Translations under genes and position numbers: made by a program | Notes under the pieces: model-generated | What the model saw: the letters and a program-made list of their open reading frames with translations, nothing else | The model's database searches: none | Told to the model about the DNA's origin: nothing | In this document: piece by piece, positions 1-10,102 of the stretch | Layout of the letters: each line of letters opens with the position of its first letter | Position numbering within the stretch: position 1 is the first letter of the stretch | Source of the DNA: Xanthomonas sp. 3793 | Lineage (GTDB): Bacteria > Pseudomonadota > Gammaproteobacteria > Xanthomonadales > Xanthomonadaceae | Reading direction: 5' to 3' | DNA: 64,000 bases | Assembly: GCF_024806835.1 (NCBI RefSeq) | Contig: NZ_JANTYU010000006.1 | Coordinates: 1-64,000, forward strand

Positions 1-1
1 T

Positions 2-73
2 GAAGAGGAAGTTGCCGCCGCTGCACCTCAATCCGCCGTAGCGTCTTTCCGTGTAGCGAGCCGCCCATCATAG
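2..73 (+). CDS. possible 3' end of an upstream gene
   Basis: A frame open from the window edge ends at a TAG at 71-73. The 23 visible residues are Glu/Ala-rich and then basic, and show no family signature. It could be the tail of a gene that begins upstream, but such a short open stretch is easily produced by chance in high-GC DNA. Confidence 0.25.
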   Translation, partial: EEEVAAAAPQSAVASFRVASRPS

Positions 74-378
74 CCGGCTTTTTCGTTTCGTCAACACCTT
101 GTGATGTTTTCGATTCGACCCGTTCGTTGTTGCGGTGCTTGAAGAAGCGCCGCCGTCCTGAGCGAGGCCGCGCAGTTTATCGAGCCTGCGCAGAAGTGCA
201 AGCACTTTTTGACACGGCCATGACAGCAGCGCGTTTTTTGCGTGTCTGTGCCTCGCTATGGCAAGAGCACAAGCACGCTCCAACGAAACCACCCTCCAGG
301 GTTCGCTCTATAGAAGCGCGCTGCAGTACCGCCGATGGGATGGCTCGGTAAGAATGCATGGCCCGGAGGAGCCATTCG
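74..378. other. intergenic stretch upstream of benE-like gene
   Basis: About 300 bases without a convincing gene. The short open frames here have no ribosome site and no recognisable product. A GGAGGA at 365-370 is the ribosome binding site of the next gene. No promoter or terminator could be assigned by eye. Confidence 0.4.
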
Positions 379-1554
379 ATGCCGCCAGCCCGCAACCTGT
401 TCCGCGATCTGTCCCTGTCTGCGATTGCAGCGGGCTTTGTCACCGTCCTGGTGGGGTTTGCCAGTTCCGCGGTGATCGTGTTCGAGGCAGCGCGTCACCT
501 GGGTGCCGATCAGGCACAGATCGCATCGTGGATGTGGGCGCTGGGCATCGGCATGGGCGTGACCTGCATCGGGTTGTCGCTGCGCTATCGGGTGCCGGTA
601 GTGACGGCCTGGTCCACGCCGGGTGCGGCGATGCTGATCGGCAGCGCTGCAGGGGTTCCGTTGCGCGAGGCCGTCGGTGCGTTTGTGGTCGCGGCGGTAC
701 TCGGACTGGTGGCCGGGTTCTCGGGCTTGTTCGAGCGGGCGATCAAGCGCATGCCGGTATCCCTGGCGTCGGGCATGTTGGCCGGGGTGCTGCTGCGCTT
801 CGGACTGGATCTGTTCGTGGCGATGCAGAGCCAGCGGGTGCTGGCCGTGGCGATGCTGGCAACCTATCTGGTGGGCCGGCGCTGGTTTGCGCGCTACGCA
901 GTGATTGCGACCCTGCTGGCCGGCATCGCCATTGCGGCGGGCAGTGGGCTGCTGCACTGGAACGGCGTGCAGCTGGAGCTGGCCCATCCGGTCCTGGTGG
1001 TGCCGTCACTGTCGTGGGCGGCGGTGGTCGGGCTGGCGGTCCCGTTGTTCGTGGTCACGATGGCCTCGCAGAACGTGCCCGGCGTGGCGGTGATCCGCGC
1101 GTCCGGCTACACGGTGCCGATCTCGCCGACGATCGGCTGGATCGGGGCGGTCAATGCATTGCTGGCGCCGTTCGGCGGCTTTGCATTGAACCTGGCCGCG
1201 ATCACCGCTGCGATCTGCATGGGCAGGGAGGCGCATGAAGACCCGGCCCGGCGTTATGCCGCTGCGGTGAGCGCAGGCGTGCTGTATCTGGTGATCGGTT
1301 TGTTCGGGGCGACCGTGGCGGCGGTCTTTGCGGCGTTCCCGCGCGAGCTGGTGATGGCGATTGCCGGAATTGCGCTGCTGGGCACCATTGGAAACAGTCT
1401 GGCGGCCGCCTTGCGCGAAGACAGCGAACGCGAGGCGGCATTGATCACCTTCCTGGTGACGGCCTCCGGGCTGACCTTGGGCGGGATCGGTGCGTCGTTC
1501 TGGGGGCTCGTGGCCGGAACCATCACCTTGTTGCTGCTGCGGCCACGCAGTTGA
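379..1554 (+). CDS. benE: BenE-family benzoate/H+ symporter-like permease
   Basis: Predicted inner-membrane permease of about 391 residues, made almost entirely of hydrophobic helices (roughly 12). The pattern of glycine-rich helices, including TAWSTPGAAML near the N-terminus and SQNVPGVAVIRASGY in the middle, fits the BenE family, which takes up benzoate or related aromatic acids. An ATG also lies at 358, but the one at 379 has GGAGGA seven to eight bases upstream and is preferred. No benzoate-degradation genes are adjacent, so the substrate is an inference from family only. The gene is convergent with bphP. Confidence 0.83.
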   Translation: MPPARNLFRDLSLSAIAAGFVTVLVGFASSAVIVFEAARHLGADQAQIASWMWALGIGMGVTCIGLSLRYRVPVVTAWSTPGAAMLIGSAAGVPLREAVGAFVVAAVLGLVAGFSGLFERAIKRMPVSLASGMLAGVLLRFGLDLFVAMQSQRVLAVAMLATYLVGRRWFARYAVIATLLAGIAIAAGSGLLHWNGVQLELAHPVLVVPSLSWAAVVGLAVPLFVVTMASQNVPGVAVIRASGYTVPISPTIGWIGAVNALLAPFGGFALNLAAITAAICMGREAHEDPARRYAAAVSAGVLYLVIGLFGATVAAVFAAFPRELVMAIAGIALLGTIGNSLAAALREDSEREAALITFLVTASGLTLGGIGASFWGLVAGTITLLLLRPRS

Positions 1555-1766
1555 CGAAGCGGTTGCCTCCCGGCGACGGCGGCGATGCCGGCGCTCGATG
1601 TGCTTTGCTGTGTTCTCTCCGGCTTTGAGTAGTACGTCCACTCATCGACACGCAGATGCTCAATGATCTCGACGCGGCGCATCACTGGTGATGCGGCCCG
1701 TAACGACTGATGCGGCGACGGCGCCAGCATGCACCCCCATCTCCACGTCGGTGTGTCGCGCTGCGC

Positions 1767-3671
1767 CTATTCCGGATCGCGCAGCTGCAGCAGCCAGTGG
1801 GCGATGACGCCATTGGGGCTGGGCAGCGGTTCGAGGTGGAATTGACGGTAGATGGGCGAGCCATCGTGCACGCGCAACGGCAAGGTGACGTAGGCGGCGC
1901 GCCCCAGGCGCAAGGCGTCCTCGAGCAGTTCGACCTTAGATCTGGCGGCATCGTCGGCCACCAGGGTCAGGATGTCGCGCCCGATCAGGTCGGCGACCTC
2001 GGTCTGGCTGAGGTCGGCGAATGCCGGGTTGACGAAGATCAGCCGATGCGCGGCAGTGTCGGCGCCCCGCTCGATGATGGCCACGCCATCGCGCAGACGC
2101 GACAGCGACGCTTCGAGCAGGGTGAAGTCCTGCTGGAAGCGCTTGCGCTCCATCAGTTCGATCAACACGCGCAGGCTGCGCGCCGATTCCAGATGCAGCG
2201 GCGACCAACGCCGCGCGCGGCCGCGCACGGTTTCCTGCCACAGATCGAAGCTCTTGCGCGGCGACAGGCGTGAGTTGGGAATGTCGGCCAGCTTGGCCAG
2301 CTGCGGATTGCCGGCCCAGTTGACCGTCTGCACCTTTTCGCGGCGGGTCCACAGCAAGGCGCTGCGCGACTGCGGCATCAACGGCACGAAGATGAAGCCG
2401 GCGGCCAGCGGCGCGAGATCGGCCAGTTCAGGGAATACCTCGCCGATCGCCTCCACATGCAGGGCGCCGACGGCATCCTCGCGCAAGGCATCGTGATGCG
2501 CCGATTCGATATGGTCACGGATGCGCCGCAGCGCGGCTGCATCGGGCACGCTGCCGTGCCGGCTGATCTCCTTGCCATGGAAGATCGCCACGCCATCGGC
2601 ATCGACCACGTCCATCAGGTCCGGTGCCATGTCGGCGAGCATCTCTACCGTCATCTGGGCGGCGTCGTTGAAGTCGGTGATCAACTTTTCGCGCACGGTG
2701 AGCAACACCGATTCCATGCGCGCGCGCTCGACCGCCTGCAGGGCGCCGATGCGACCGGACAGCGCGCGGGTCACCGCATCGGTGGCATCGCGCATGGCAT
2801 GGCTGGTGAAGTGCGGGCTGTAGTGGTGACAGGCGATCAGCCCCCACAACGCATCGTTGACCACCAACGAAGAGACCAGGGTGGCGCTCACGCCCATGTT
2901 GGCCAGGTATTCCAGATGCACCGGCGAAACGCTGCGCAGGCTGACATCGCTCAGATCCACCGGAGTGCCCAGACGCGGATGCAGGGTGGGCACGATCGGC
3001 GACGACTGGTAGCCGACATCGGCGATCTGGCGGACGCGGTTGCGCAAATACAGCGCGCGCGCCTGCGCCGGGATGTCGGTGGCGGGATAGCGCTGGCCAA
3101 GATAGGCCAGCAGCTCGGGGTTACGCGCTTCGGCGATGACTTCGCCGTTCCACTCTTCGTCGAAGCGGTAAATCATCACCCGGTCGAACCCGATCATGCT
3201 GCGCAGGCCCTTGGCCGCCCGCACCGCCGCTTCGTCGATGCCGGGATCGCGTTCGATGCTGCGCAACAGCGGCAGCGCTTCGCGCAGGGTGACATCCATC
3301 AGGCGGGCGTCGCGCGGCTCGATTTCGACCAGCCATTGCTCCGGATACAGATGCCAGGCAGCCACCCAGGCGTGCTCGGGCGGCACGGCGCGCGCGGGAA
3401 AGCGCGCCTCGGCGTGCAATAAATGCTGGGGGTGCGCATCCACCGCGAATGGCTGCGCCTCGGGCACCTCCAGCACCTGGACGTACGGCATGCCCAACAG
3501 CGTCTGCAGCGGCACGCCGAGCAGGTCGGCGGCGGTGCTGCTGGCCTGCACGATGCGACCATCGGCCGGTTCGATCACCAGCAGCACGCCGTAAGGCTGG
3601 ATCATGCCGGGGATGTGGATCGGCTCGCGCGCGCAGACATCCATGTCCAGGGGTTCGGTGGGCTGATTCAC
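1767..3671 (-). CDS. bphP: bacteriophytochrome with PAS output domain
   Basis: Red/far-red photoreceptor of 634 residues. A PAS domain starts near the N-terminus with Cys13 (MDVCAREPIHIPG), the expected biliverdin attachment site. The GAF domain carries the PATDIPAQAR motif near residue 195, and the PHY domain carries SPRKSF near 470, the PRxSF tongue motif. The last ~120 residues form a PAS domain (LIFVNPAFADLS) instead of a histidine kinase, as known for X. campestris BphP. The start is GTG at 3671, overlapping the bphO stop by four bases (GTGA). The frame stays open upstream inside bphO, but that part is shadow. bphO in the same operon would supply biliverdin. Confidence 0.93.
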   Translation of the reverse strand: MNQPTEPLDMDVCAREPIHIPGMIQPYGVLLVIEPADGRIVQASSTAADLLGVPLQTLLGMPYVQVLEVPEAQPFAVDAHPQHLLHAEARFPARAVPPEHAWVAAWHLYPEQWLVEIEPRDARLMDVTLREALPLLRSIERDPGIDEAAVRAAKGLRSMIGFDRVMIYRFDEEWNGEVIAEARNPELLAYLGQRYPATDIPAQARALYLRNRVRQIADVGYQSSPIVPTLHPRLGTPVDLSDVSLRSVSPVHLEYLANMGVSATLVSSLVVNDALWGLIACHHYSPHFTSHAMRDATDAVTRALSGRIGALQAVERARMESVLLTVREKLITDFNDAAQMTVEMLADMAPDLMDVVDADGVAIFHGKEISRHGSVPDAAALRRIRDHIESAHHDALREDAVGALHVEAIGEVFPELADLAPLAAGFIFVPLMPQSRSALLWTRREKVQTVNWAGNPQLAKLADIPNSRLSPRKSFDLWQETVRGRARRWSPLHLESARSLRVLIELMERKRFQQDFTLLEASLSRLRDGVAIIERGADTAAHRLIFVNPAFADLSQTEVADLIGRDILTLVADDAARSKVELLEDALRLGRAAYVTLPLRVHDGSPIYRQFHLEPLPSPNGVIAHWLLQLRDPE

Positions 3672-4261
3672 GGGCGCGGCTCCGCTGCGAGGCAGGTATG
3701 GAAGTGGGCAAACATGGCTTGCGCGCCCTCGATGGCGCCAGCGCGCGCGCGCGGGCTGTCCAGGCAGTGATCGAGCACCGTCTGGAAACGGCGCCAGCCG
3801 GCGGTATCGTCGTCGGCCAGCTCGAAATATTTCAGGGCGTCGGCCAGCGCGGGGCGATGCCGGCGCAGGCTGCGGGCAATCATGCGGCCGCCCAGCTGCG
3901 AGCCTTCGATCACGTACAACATGCCCCAGCGCGTGGCGGCGTCGGCGCCGGCCGGTGGAGCCAGCGGCGTATCCGGTGCCTGGTCGAGCGTGCGCAGATC
4001 CGCGCGCAAGGCCGGCGCACGCCGGCGGTAATGCCAACCGTTGCCGACCAAGGTGTCCAGCCAGTCGCCAAACCGGTCTTCGAAACCGGCCAGCACTGCG
4101 TGGTGTCGGCGCAGGATCAGCGCGTAGCCGGCGCGCTCGACCTGCCCCTGCCCGAGCGCCTGCATCAGCGGGATTGCTTCGACCAGACGATGCGTGTCCT
4201 GGGTGGCATGGCGCAGCGCGCGCGCAGCCGAAGCGGGGACGGCCAGGGTGTCGGAACGCAT
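3668..4261 (-). CDS. bphO: biliverdin-producing heme oxygenase BphO
   Basis: A 197-residue heme oxygenase that would open heme to biliverdin, the chromophore of the phytochrome encoded just downstream. The proximal heme ligand is His24 within ATQDTHRLVE, and the distal helix glycines are seen in YVIEGSQLGGRMIARSL. Its length matches bacterial BphO/HemO proteins. The ATG at 4261 lacks a strong Shine-Dalgarno sequence. The stop overlaps the GTG start of bphP, so the two are translationally coupled. Confidence 0.92.
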   Translation of the reverse strand: MRSDTLAVPASAARALRHATQDTHRLVEAIPLMQALGQGQVERAGYALILRRHHAVLAGFEDRFGDWLDTLVGNGWHYRRRAPALRADLRTLDQAPDTPLAPPAGADAATRWGMLYVIEGSQLGGRMIARSLRRHRPALADALKYFELADDDTAGWRRFQTVLDHCLDSPRARAGAIEGAQAMFAHFHTCLAAEPRP

Positions 4262-4360
4262 AGGAAATCGAGGCGGTGCCGGAGCACGGGAGACACCAGC
4301 CTAGCAGTGCCCGCGCAAATCAGAAAAAGCGGGCGCGAGCATTATATGAATGCGTTGCCA

Positions 4361-5626
<1,266 letters not shown>

Positions 5627-5934
5627 CGCGCGGCCCAGGGTAGCGAGGCGGGAAGTGTAGCTGCCGATTGGGTCGGATCGGACCTGGATGCGTGACGCGG
5701 CGTGGGCAGCACGAGGCTCAAGGGCGTTGTGATCGGTGCACTCGGCTGGACTGAGCTCGACCGCAGCAGATCCGTGCCACCGCTCTGCTGGAGATCGTTT
5801 GGGGTTTAGCGCGGCTCGCGCAAGCCGTGCCTGAGTGAAGTAATGCCTGAAGGGCGATGTCAGCTGAGCGTTTTGGCTGGGAGCAGCGTTGAAGGATGCG
5901 GGTGCGCTTGGCTGGAGCCGTTGTAGAAACCGTA

Positions 5935-5977
5935 CCCTCATCCGCCCTGCGGGCACCTTCTCTCGATGGAAGAAGGA
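5935..5977. repeat. dispersed palindromic repeat, copy 1
   Basis: Contains CCTCATCCGCCCTGCGGGCA followed by CTTCTCTCGATGGAAGAAGG, two small hairpins in a row. It is the same element as the ones at 6077, 17380, 25996, 51643 and 52136. This copy is the most diverged in its second hairpin. Confidence 0.8.
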
Positions 5978-6076
5978 GGTTGGGCGTGCGAGGTGTTTCT
6001 AGTGCCCCTCGCCTGCCGACCCCGAGACAAGATTCGAAAACCTGCTGGACTCGGCTGGGCAGTTGCAGAAACCGTG

Positions 6077-6120
6077 CCCTCATCCGTCCTTCGGGCACCC
6101 TCTCCCGGTGGGAGAAGGAA
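6077..6120. repeat. dispersed palindromic repeat, copy 2
   Basis: CCTCATCCGTCCTTCGGGCA followed by CCCTCTCCCGGTGGGAGAAG. It lies about 140 bases after copy 1 and shares flanks with it, suggesting local duplication of a larger unit. Confidence 0.82.
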
Positions 6121-6465
6121 GGTGGGCGTGCGAGCTGTTGTTCGTGCCCCTCCTCCCGCCGGGTGAGGGCTTGGGGTGAGGGTGCGGCGGCGCGTGTGGT
6201 GAAGCTGGGCTGCTTTACCCCCGTCGGGAGGCCGCGCTGACGATCTGGATCTTTCGCCCGTCTGAAGTCTGCCGGCTTTCGCCGGCTACACCCATTGAGC
6301 AGGTTGAAGACACTGCGCGACGATCAGACGGAGCGCGCTCGGTCGCAACGCTCCGCTCCAGATCGACTGGATGCGACATCAACGCGCAAGCATCCATTGA
6401 CCAGCCGCCGTCGGTAGACGATCTGCGCGCCCGGTTGGGTGGCAGCGGCGGCAACGACCGATGGG

Positions 6466-7326
6466 TTATTCGACGCTGATGGTCTGGCTCAGGGTATGGC
6501 TGGCGCCGGGGGCCAGTTCGATCACGTCCGGGCCGGCGTTGGCCGCTTCCAGGCAGACGTAGTCGCGCCAGCCCTCGCCCACGTCGGCCATCTTCTTGCC
6601 GGCCTCTTCGCCCGGGTTCCAGGCCACCAGCGAGCGGCTGCCCTCGGTGGCGATGACGATGCGGCGGCCGAGCACCGGGTCGGTGAGGGTATAGCGGCCG
6701 CCGGCGTTGACGTAGATGCGGTCGCTGCGGCCGGGATCGCGCGGGTCGCGCAGGCTCCAGTCGCCTTGCTGGCGGTGGGCGCTGGCGTAGTTCTCGTACT
6801 TGTCGAGGTAGTCCAGCCCGTCCAGGCCCTGCACGCTGACCTTGAGCGCGTCGCCGACACGGAAATAGTTATGCAGCGCCTGGGTGAAGCGCACCGGAGC
6901 GGGGCTGGTGTTTTCGGTGATCAGGCGTTGTTCGAGGGTGCGGCCGATGCGCAGGGTCATGCGCAGGCGCAGCGCCAGGTCGTCGAAGCTGGGCGGGGCC
7001 AGGGTGAGCGCCACGGTGCCGTCGTCCTCGCGTCGGCTCTCGGTGAGCTGCCAGGGCACGGTGCGCACGAAGCCGTGCGCGGGGACCTCGCCGGTCTGGT
7101 CCTGGCGGCCGAAGTACGGCCAGCACACCGGGGCGCCGCCGCGGATCGGGGTGGGCGGCTGCTTGGCGAGCGGCGACAGCCACATCACGTCCTGGCCGCC
7201 CTTGGGCACGAACGACAGCAGCTGGCCGCCGAACAGGCTGATCGCCGCAGTGGAGAACGGGGTGTCGATCAGCAGCGAGGGAAAACCGTGGAAGTCGCCT
7301 GTGGTCAGGCCGGTGGTGTCGGACAT
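6466..7326 (-). CDS. yeaD: D-hexose-6-phosphate mutarotase (YeaD-like), internal start
   Basis: 286 residues matching the size of YeaD-type aldose epimerases, which interconvert anomers of hexose 6-phosphates in the cytoplasm. Visible motifs are ISLFGGQLLSFVPKGGQDVMWLS near the start, GGAPVCWPYFGR, AHGFVRTVPW (catalytic His region), FTQALHNYFRVGD and LVAWNPGEEAGKKMADVG. The ATG at 7326 has AAGG eight to nine bases upstream and matches the normal family start. The same frame is open from the upstream transglycosylase, so this product may also exist as a C-terminal fusion. Confidence 0.85.
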   Translation of the reverse strand: MSDTTGLTTGDFHGFPSLLIDTPFSTAAISLFGGQLLSFVPKGGQDVMWLSPLAKQPPTPIRGGAPVCWPYFGRQDQTGEVPAHGFVRTVPWQLTESRREDDGTVALTLAPPSFDDLALRLRMTLRIGRTLEQRLITENTSPAPVRFTQALHNYFRVGDALKVSVQGLDGLDYLDKYENYASAHRQQGDWSLRDPRDPGRSDRIYVNAGGRYTLTDPVLGRRIVIATEGSRSLVAWNPGEEAGKKMADVGEGWRDYVCLEAANAGPDVIELAPGASHTLSQTISVE

Positions 7327-8628
7327 GGGGGATGCCTTGTGGACGATGGGAGATTGGGCGAATGCGGGATAGGCGGCCGGCAGCTTGAAGGCGGTGCCGC
7401 GCACGGCCGCCATGCCGGTGAGCGGCGGCGCGACGCGCAAGGCGGCGAGGATGCGCTGGCCGGGGCGGCCATCGGCCGGCTGCAGGCCCAGCCGGGTCTG
7501 CTCGACCTGGATGGCGCGGCGGGTGGCACTGCCGACCATGCCGTCGGCCTCGCCGATCTGGTGGCCGCGGGCCAGCAGCAACTGTTGCAGGTCGCGGCGC
7601 TCCGGGCGACCCAGGCCGGGGTCGTCGGTGGGCCAGGCGGCGAGCAGGCCGGGGCCGCCGCGCAGGCGATCGGCCAGCAGCGCGATCGACAACGCGTAGC
7701 TTTCGGCGGCGTTGTAGGCGTAGATCGCATCGTAGTTGCGGAATACCAGGAACGCCGGGCCGGTGGCGCCGGCCGGCAGCAGCAGCGCGGCAGGCGTCTC
7801 GGCGGGCAACCCGGACGGGGCGAGCGGCTTGCCGTCGGTACCGAGCAGGCCGGCGGCCTGCCAGGCCTGCAACGGTTGGCGGCGGGTACGGCCGGCCTTG
7901 CTGGCGTCGAAGCCGCGCGGCAGGGTGACTTCCATGCCCCACGGGCGGGCGCGCTCCCAGCCGGCCTTGACCAGGTAGTTGGCGGTGGAAGCCAGCGCGT
8001 CGGGAATGCTGGCGACCAGGTCGCGGCGGCCGTCGCCGTCGCCGTCCACCGCGATGCGGGCATAGGTCGAGGGCATGAACTGGGTCTGCCCGAAGGCGCC
8101 GGCCCAGGAGCCGGTGAGGCCATCCGGCGACAGGTCGCCGCGTTGCAACAGGCTGAGCAAGGCCAGGAACTCGCCGCGGAAGAACGACTGGCGGCGGCCT
8201 TCGCACGACAGCGTGGCCAGCGACACCAGCAGCGGGCGCTTGCCGGTGACGCGGCCGTAGTCGCTCTCCACGCCCCAGACCGCCACGATGGTGGCCGGGT
8301 CGACGCCGGTCTGCTCGGACAGGCGGGCGAGCAAGTCGCGGTGGGTGACCAGCATGGCCTGGCCATCGGTGACGCGCTGGCTGTCGACCAGGCTGGCCAG
8401 GTAATCCCAGATGGGCGTAGTGAACTCCGGTTGCGCGTCCAGCAGCGGCAGGACACTGGGATCGGGCGCCAACCCGGCGGTAAAGCGCTGGAAATCTGCG
8501 GTGTCCACACCTTTGGCGGCGGCCTGGGTCTGCAACCCCGCCAGGCAACGGTCGAAGCCCGGATCGGCGCAGGCGACCAGCGGCAGCAAGGCCATCAACA
8601 GCGGCAAGGCGCGCCGGGTCGGCGTCAT
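6466..8628 (-). CDS. MltB-type lytic transglycosylase in continuous frame with mutarotase
   Basis: From ATG 8628 a signal peptide with a lipobox-like LVAC leads into a lytic murein transglycosylase of the MltB/SltB type. GVESDYGR carries the catalytic Glu, GAFGQTQFMPSTYARIA follows, and a peptidoglycan-binding domain (GEADGMVGSATRRAIQ) closes it near residue 420. It would cleave glycan strands at the outer membrane or in the periplasm. No stop follows: the frame runs through a ~35-codon linker into a cytoplasmic-type mutarotase, giving 720 residues in all. Either this is a genuine fusion, or the mutarotase is mainly made from its internal ATG at 7326 and the extension on the transglycosylase is useless. 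A sequencing error is also possible. The frame is also open upstream of 8628, but that part has no coding character. Confidence 0.75.
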   Translation of the reverse strand: MTPTRRALPLLMALLPLVACADPGFDRCLAGLQTQAAAKGVDTADFQRFTAGLAPDPSVLPLLDAQPEFTTPIWDYLASLVDSQRVTDGQAMLVTHRDLLARLSEQTGVDPATIVAVWGVESDYGRVTGKRPLLVSLATLSCEGRRQSFFRGEFLALLSLLQRGDLSPDGLTGSWAGAFGQTQFMPSTYARIAVDGDGDGRRDLVASIPDALASTANYLVKAGWERARPWGMEVTLPRGFDASKAGRTRRQPLQAWQAAGLLGTDGKPLAPSGLPAETPAALLLPAGATGPAFLVFRNYDAIYAYNAAESYALSIALLADRLRGGPGLLAAWPTDDPGLGRPERRDLQQLLLARGHQIGEADGMVGSATRRAIQVEQTRLGLQPADGRPGQRILAALRVAPPLTGMAAVRGTAFKLPAAYPAFAQSPIVHKASPMSDTTGLTTGDFHGFPSLLIDTPFSTAAISLFGGQLLSFVPKGGQDVMWLSPLAKQPPTPIRGGAPVCWPYFGRQDQTGEVPAHGFVRTVPWQLTESRREDDGTVALTLAPPSFDDLALRLRMTLRIGRTLEQRLITENTSPAPVRFTQALHNYFRVGDALKVSVQGLDGLDYLDKYENYASAHRQQGDWSLRDPRDPGRSDRIYVNAGGRYTLTDPVLGRRIVIATEGSRSLVAWNPGEEAGKKMADVGEGWRDYVCLEAANAGPDVIELAPGASHTLSQTISVE

Positions 8629-8968
8629 GGCGCGGTGGCCGGCGGGTGGACGGAGGTCATGCGGTACTGCACTCCAGCGGTGAGTCGATCCGCGAGGATA
8701 GCCAACCTGGCTGGATCCAGGCGTGCAAGCGGCGGTGCCGGGAGCAATGCGGTGGCTGTCGCGCGAGGCGCTGCGAGCGTGATGGAGGCCAGACCGGTGG
8801 GCTGGCTCGGCGGCTGCGGGGCTGGCGCCGGGTGTCTGCTGCCACCGAATAACGACAAACGCTCGGCACCGGGACCTGTCCACCGGGCAACCGCTCCACT
8901 CAGGAGTGTGCTGGCTGCGGCCTGCTTGCCATTGCGGCTGGGGTAAAGCGCGCCTCAGCGGTGACGTA
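8629..8968. other. intergenic region, nothing recognised
   Basis: About 340 bases between the transglycosylase start and the small membrane protein. The frame upstream of 8628 is open but lacks a start with a ribosome site and any family signal. No hairpin or repeat stood out. Confidence 0.4.
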
Positions 8969-9190
8969 TCAGCTGCGGTCGCCGGTGATGCCGCTCAGCA
9001 GCGACAGCGCCGGCGTGGAGGTGCCGGACTCGGCGACGCGGCGGGGACGTGCGCGGCGCGGCGCATCGTGGCGCGGCGCATCGTGGCGCGGCCCGAAGCG
9101 GACCATGCAGGTGGCCAGCAACGCCGGCAACACGATTGCAAAGACCACCACGGCCATTAGCGCCCACTGCCAGAAGTTGAAGGTTCCCAT
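8969..9190 (-). CDS. small single-pass membrane protein, unknown function
   Basis: 73 residues from ATG 9190. The start MGTFNFWQWALMAVVVFA leads into one long hydrophobic helix, then a basic tail containing RHDAP twice in a row (a 15-base tandem duplication near 9064-9093). No strong ribosome site is visible and no family is recognised. Codon use and the clear amphipathic/hydrophobic start favour a real gene, but the case is moderate. It lies alone between two gaps of over 300 bases. Confidence 0.45.
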   Translation of the reverse strand: MGTFNFWQWALMAVVVFAIVLPALLATCMVRFGPRHDAPRHDAPRRARPRRVAESGTSTPALSLLSGITGDRS

Positions 9191-9516
9191 GATCGCTGTC
9201 CGCCCCCGCGGCGAGCTCCGCCGCGCGGCAAGCTTCCTGGATCGGCTGCGAACGCCGTGTCGACAAAGTGGCGCTATGGGCGCCGTTGGTCGGGGAACGT
9301 GGCGATGGGCGAGGTGCACGATGCCTGTTTGCGACGGCGACGGCTGGAGGCGGCGGGGCCCGGCTGGAAGACGGCAGGCCGGGGGGCAACGGCAGAGCTG
9401 GAGGCTGCGGTCCGCCGACGGCTTGGGGAATATGCCTGGGTTGGCGTGGAGCGCCAGCGCTGGTCCGCGCATCGGGCAGCTCCTGCCTGCGCACACTCCG
9501 GCGCGGCTGGCTGCGC
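9191..9516. other. intergenic region, nothing recognised
   Basis: About 330 bases between the small membrane protein and the ychJ-like gene. Open frames on both strands lack starts with ribosome sites and read as Pro/Arg/Ala shadow sequence. No repeat seen. Confidence 0.4.
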
Positions 9517-9906
9517 TCAGCGCGCGTCGAGGTAGTACCAATGTCCGTGTTCGCGCACGAAGCGGCTGTGTTCGGTCATGCGCACCGCGCTGCCGCCGCC
9601 GATGCGGTAGCGGGCCAGGAACACCACCTCGGCGGTGTCGGTGCCGGTGACGATGGCGCGTTGCACGGTCAGGCCAAGCCAGGTGGTTCGGCCGCCCTCG
9701 TCCAGCGACAGTTCGGCCGGACGCGTGGACGGGTGCCAGCTGGCGAGCAGGTAATCCACATCGCGGCGGACGTAGGCGCTGTAGCGCGCACGCATCAGGG
9801 TTTCGGCGTCGGGTGCGGCCGCGCCGGCGTGGTATTGCCCGCAGCACTGCGCGTAGTCGGCGGCGCGGCCGCAGGGACAGGGATCGGTGGGGATGGAGGT
9901 CGGCAT
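9517..9906 (-). CDS. ychJ: YchJ-family protein (UPF0225) with SEC-C zinc motif
   Basis: 129 residues. The N-terminal [19 protein letters not shown] is the SEC-C type Cys-rich zinc-binding motif at the start of YchJ proteins. The rest ([23 protein letters not shown] and later [24 protein letters not shown]) is the NTF2-like fold region. Its exact role is not established. Length equals the short form of the family. Confidence 0.9.
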   Translation of the reverse strand: MPTSIPTDPCPCGRAADYAQCCGQYHAGAAAPDAETLMRARYSAYVRRDVDYLLASWHPSTRPAELSLDEGGRTTWLGLTVQRAIVTGTDTAEVVFLARYRIGGGSAVRMTEHSRFVREHGHWYYLDAR

Positions 9907-10102
9907 CGGGCAATTGTGCGGGAATTGGGAATTGGGGAGGAAGCTGGTGCTTGGCTCCCCGTACCCTTACCCCAACCCCTCTCCCGGGGGGAGAGGGGCT
10001 TTTGAAGGCCGCTTGCTTGCGCCCCACTCCCCGCCCTTGCTGTGGGATTACGCCGCGCGGTGCGACGGCTATGCTGTCGCCCCCGTCGTGCGGAGCGCCG
10101 CC

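Larger units (their letters stand above)
5627..6465. other. long intergenic region with two palindromic repeats
   Basis: About 840 bases with no convincing gene between the MFS gene and the mutarotase. It holds two diverged copies of the window's dispersed palindromic repeat (listed separately) plus conserved flanking words such as gttgtagaaaccgt / gttgcagaaaccgt and gtgggcgtgcgag, so the duplicated unit is larger than the palindrome. Confidence 0.6.

Noticed and set aside
3672..4037. N-terminal extension of the phytochrome frame
   Set aside because: The frame is open but overlaps bphO and reads as Arg/Ala/Pro shadow. The GTG at 3671 gives the known family length and start.
8629..8883. Upstream extension of the transglycosylase gene
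   Set aside because: The open frame lacks a plausible start, and the lipoprotein signal peptide begins at 8628.
6439..8946. 835-codon open frame on the plus strand
   Set aside because: Antisense shadow of the transglycosylase-mutarotase frame; no motifs and no ribosome site.
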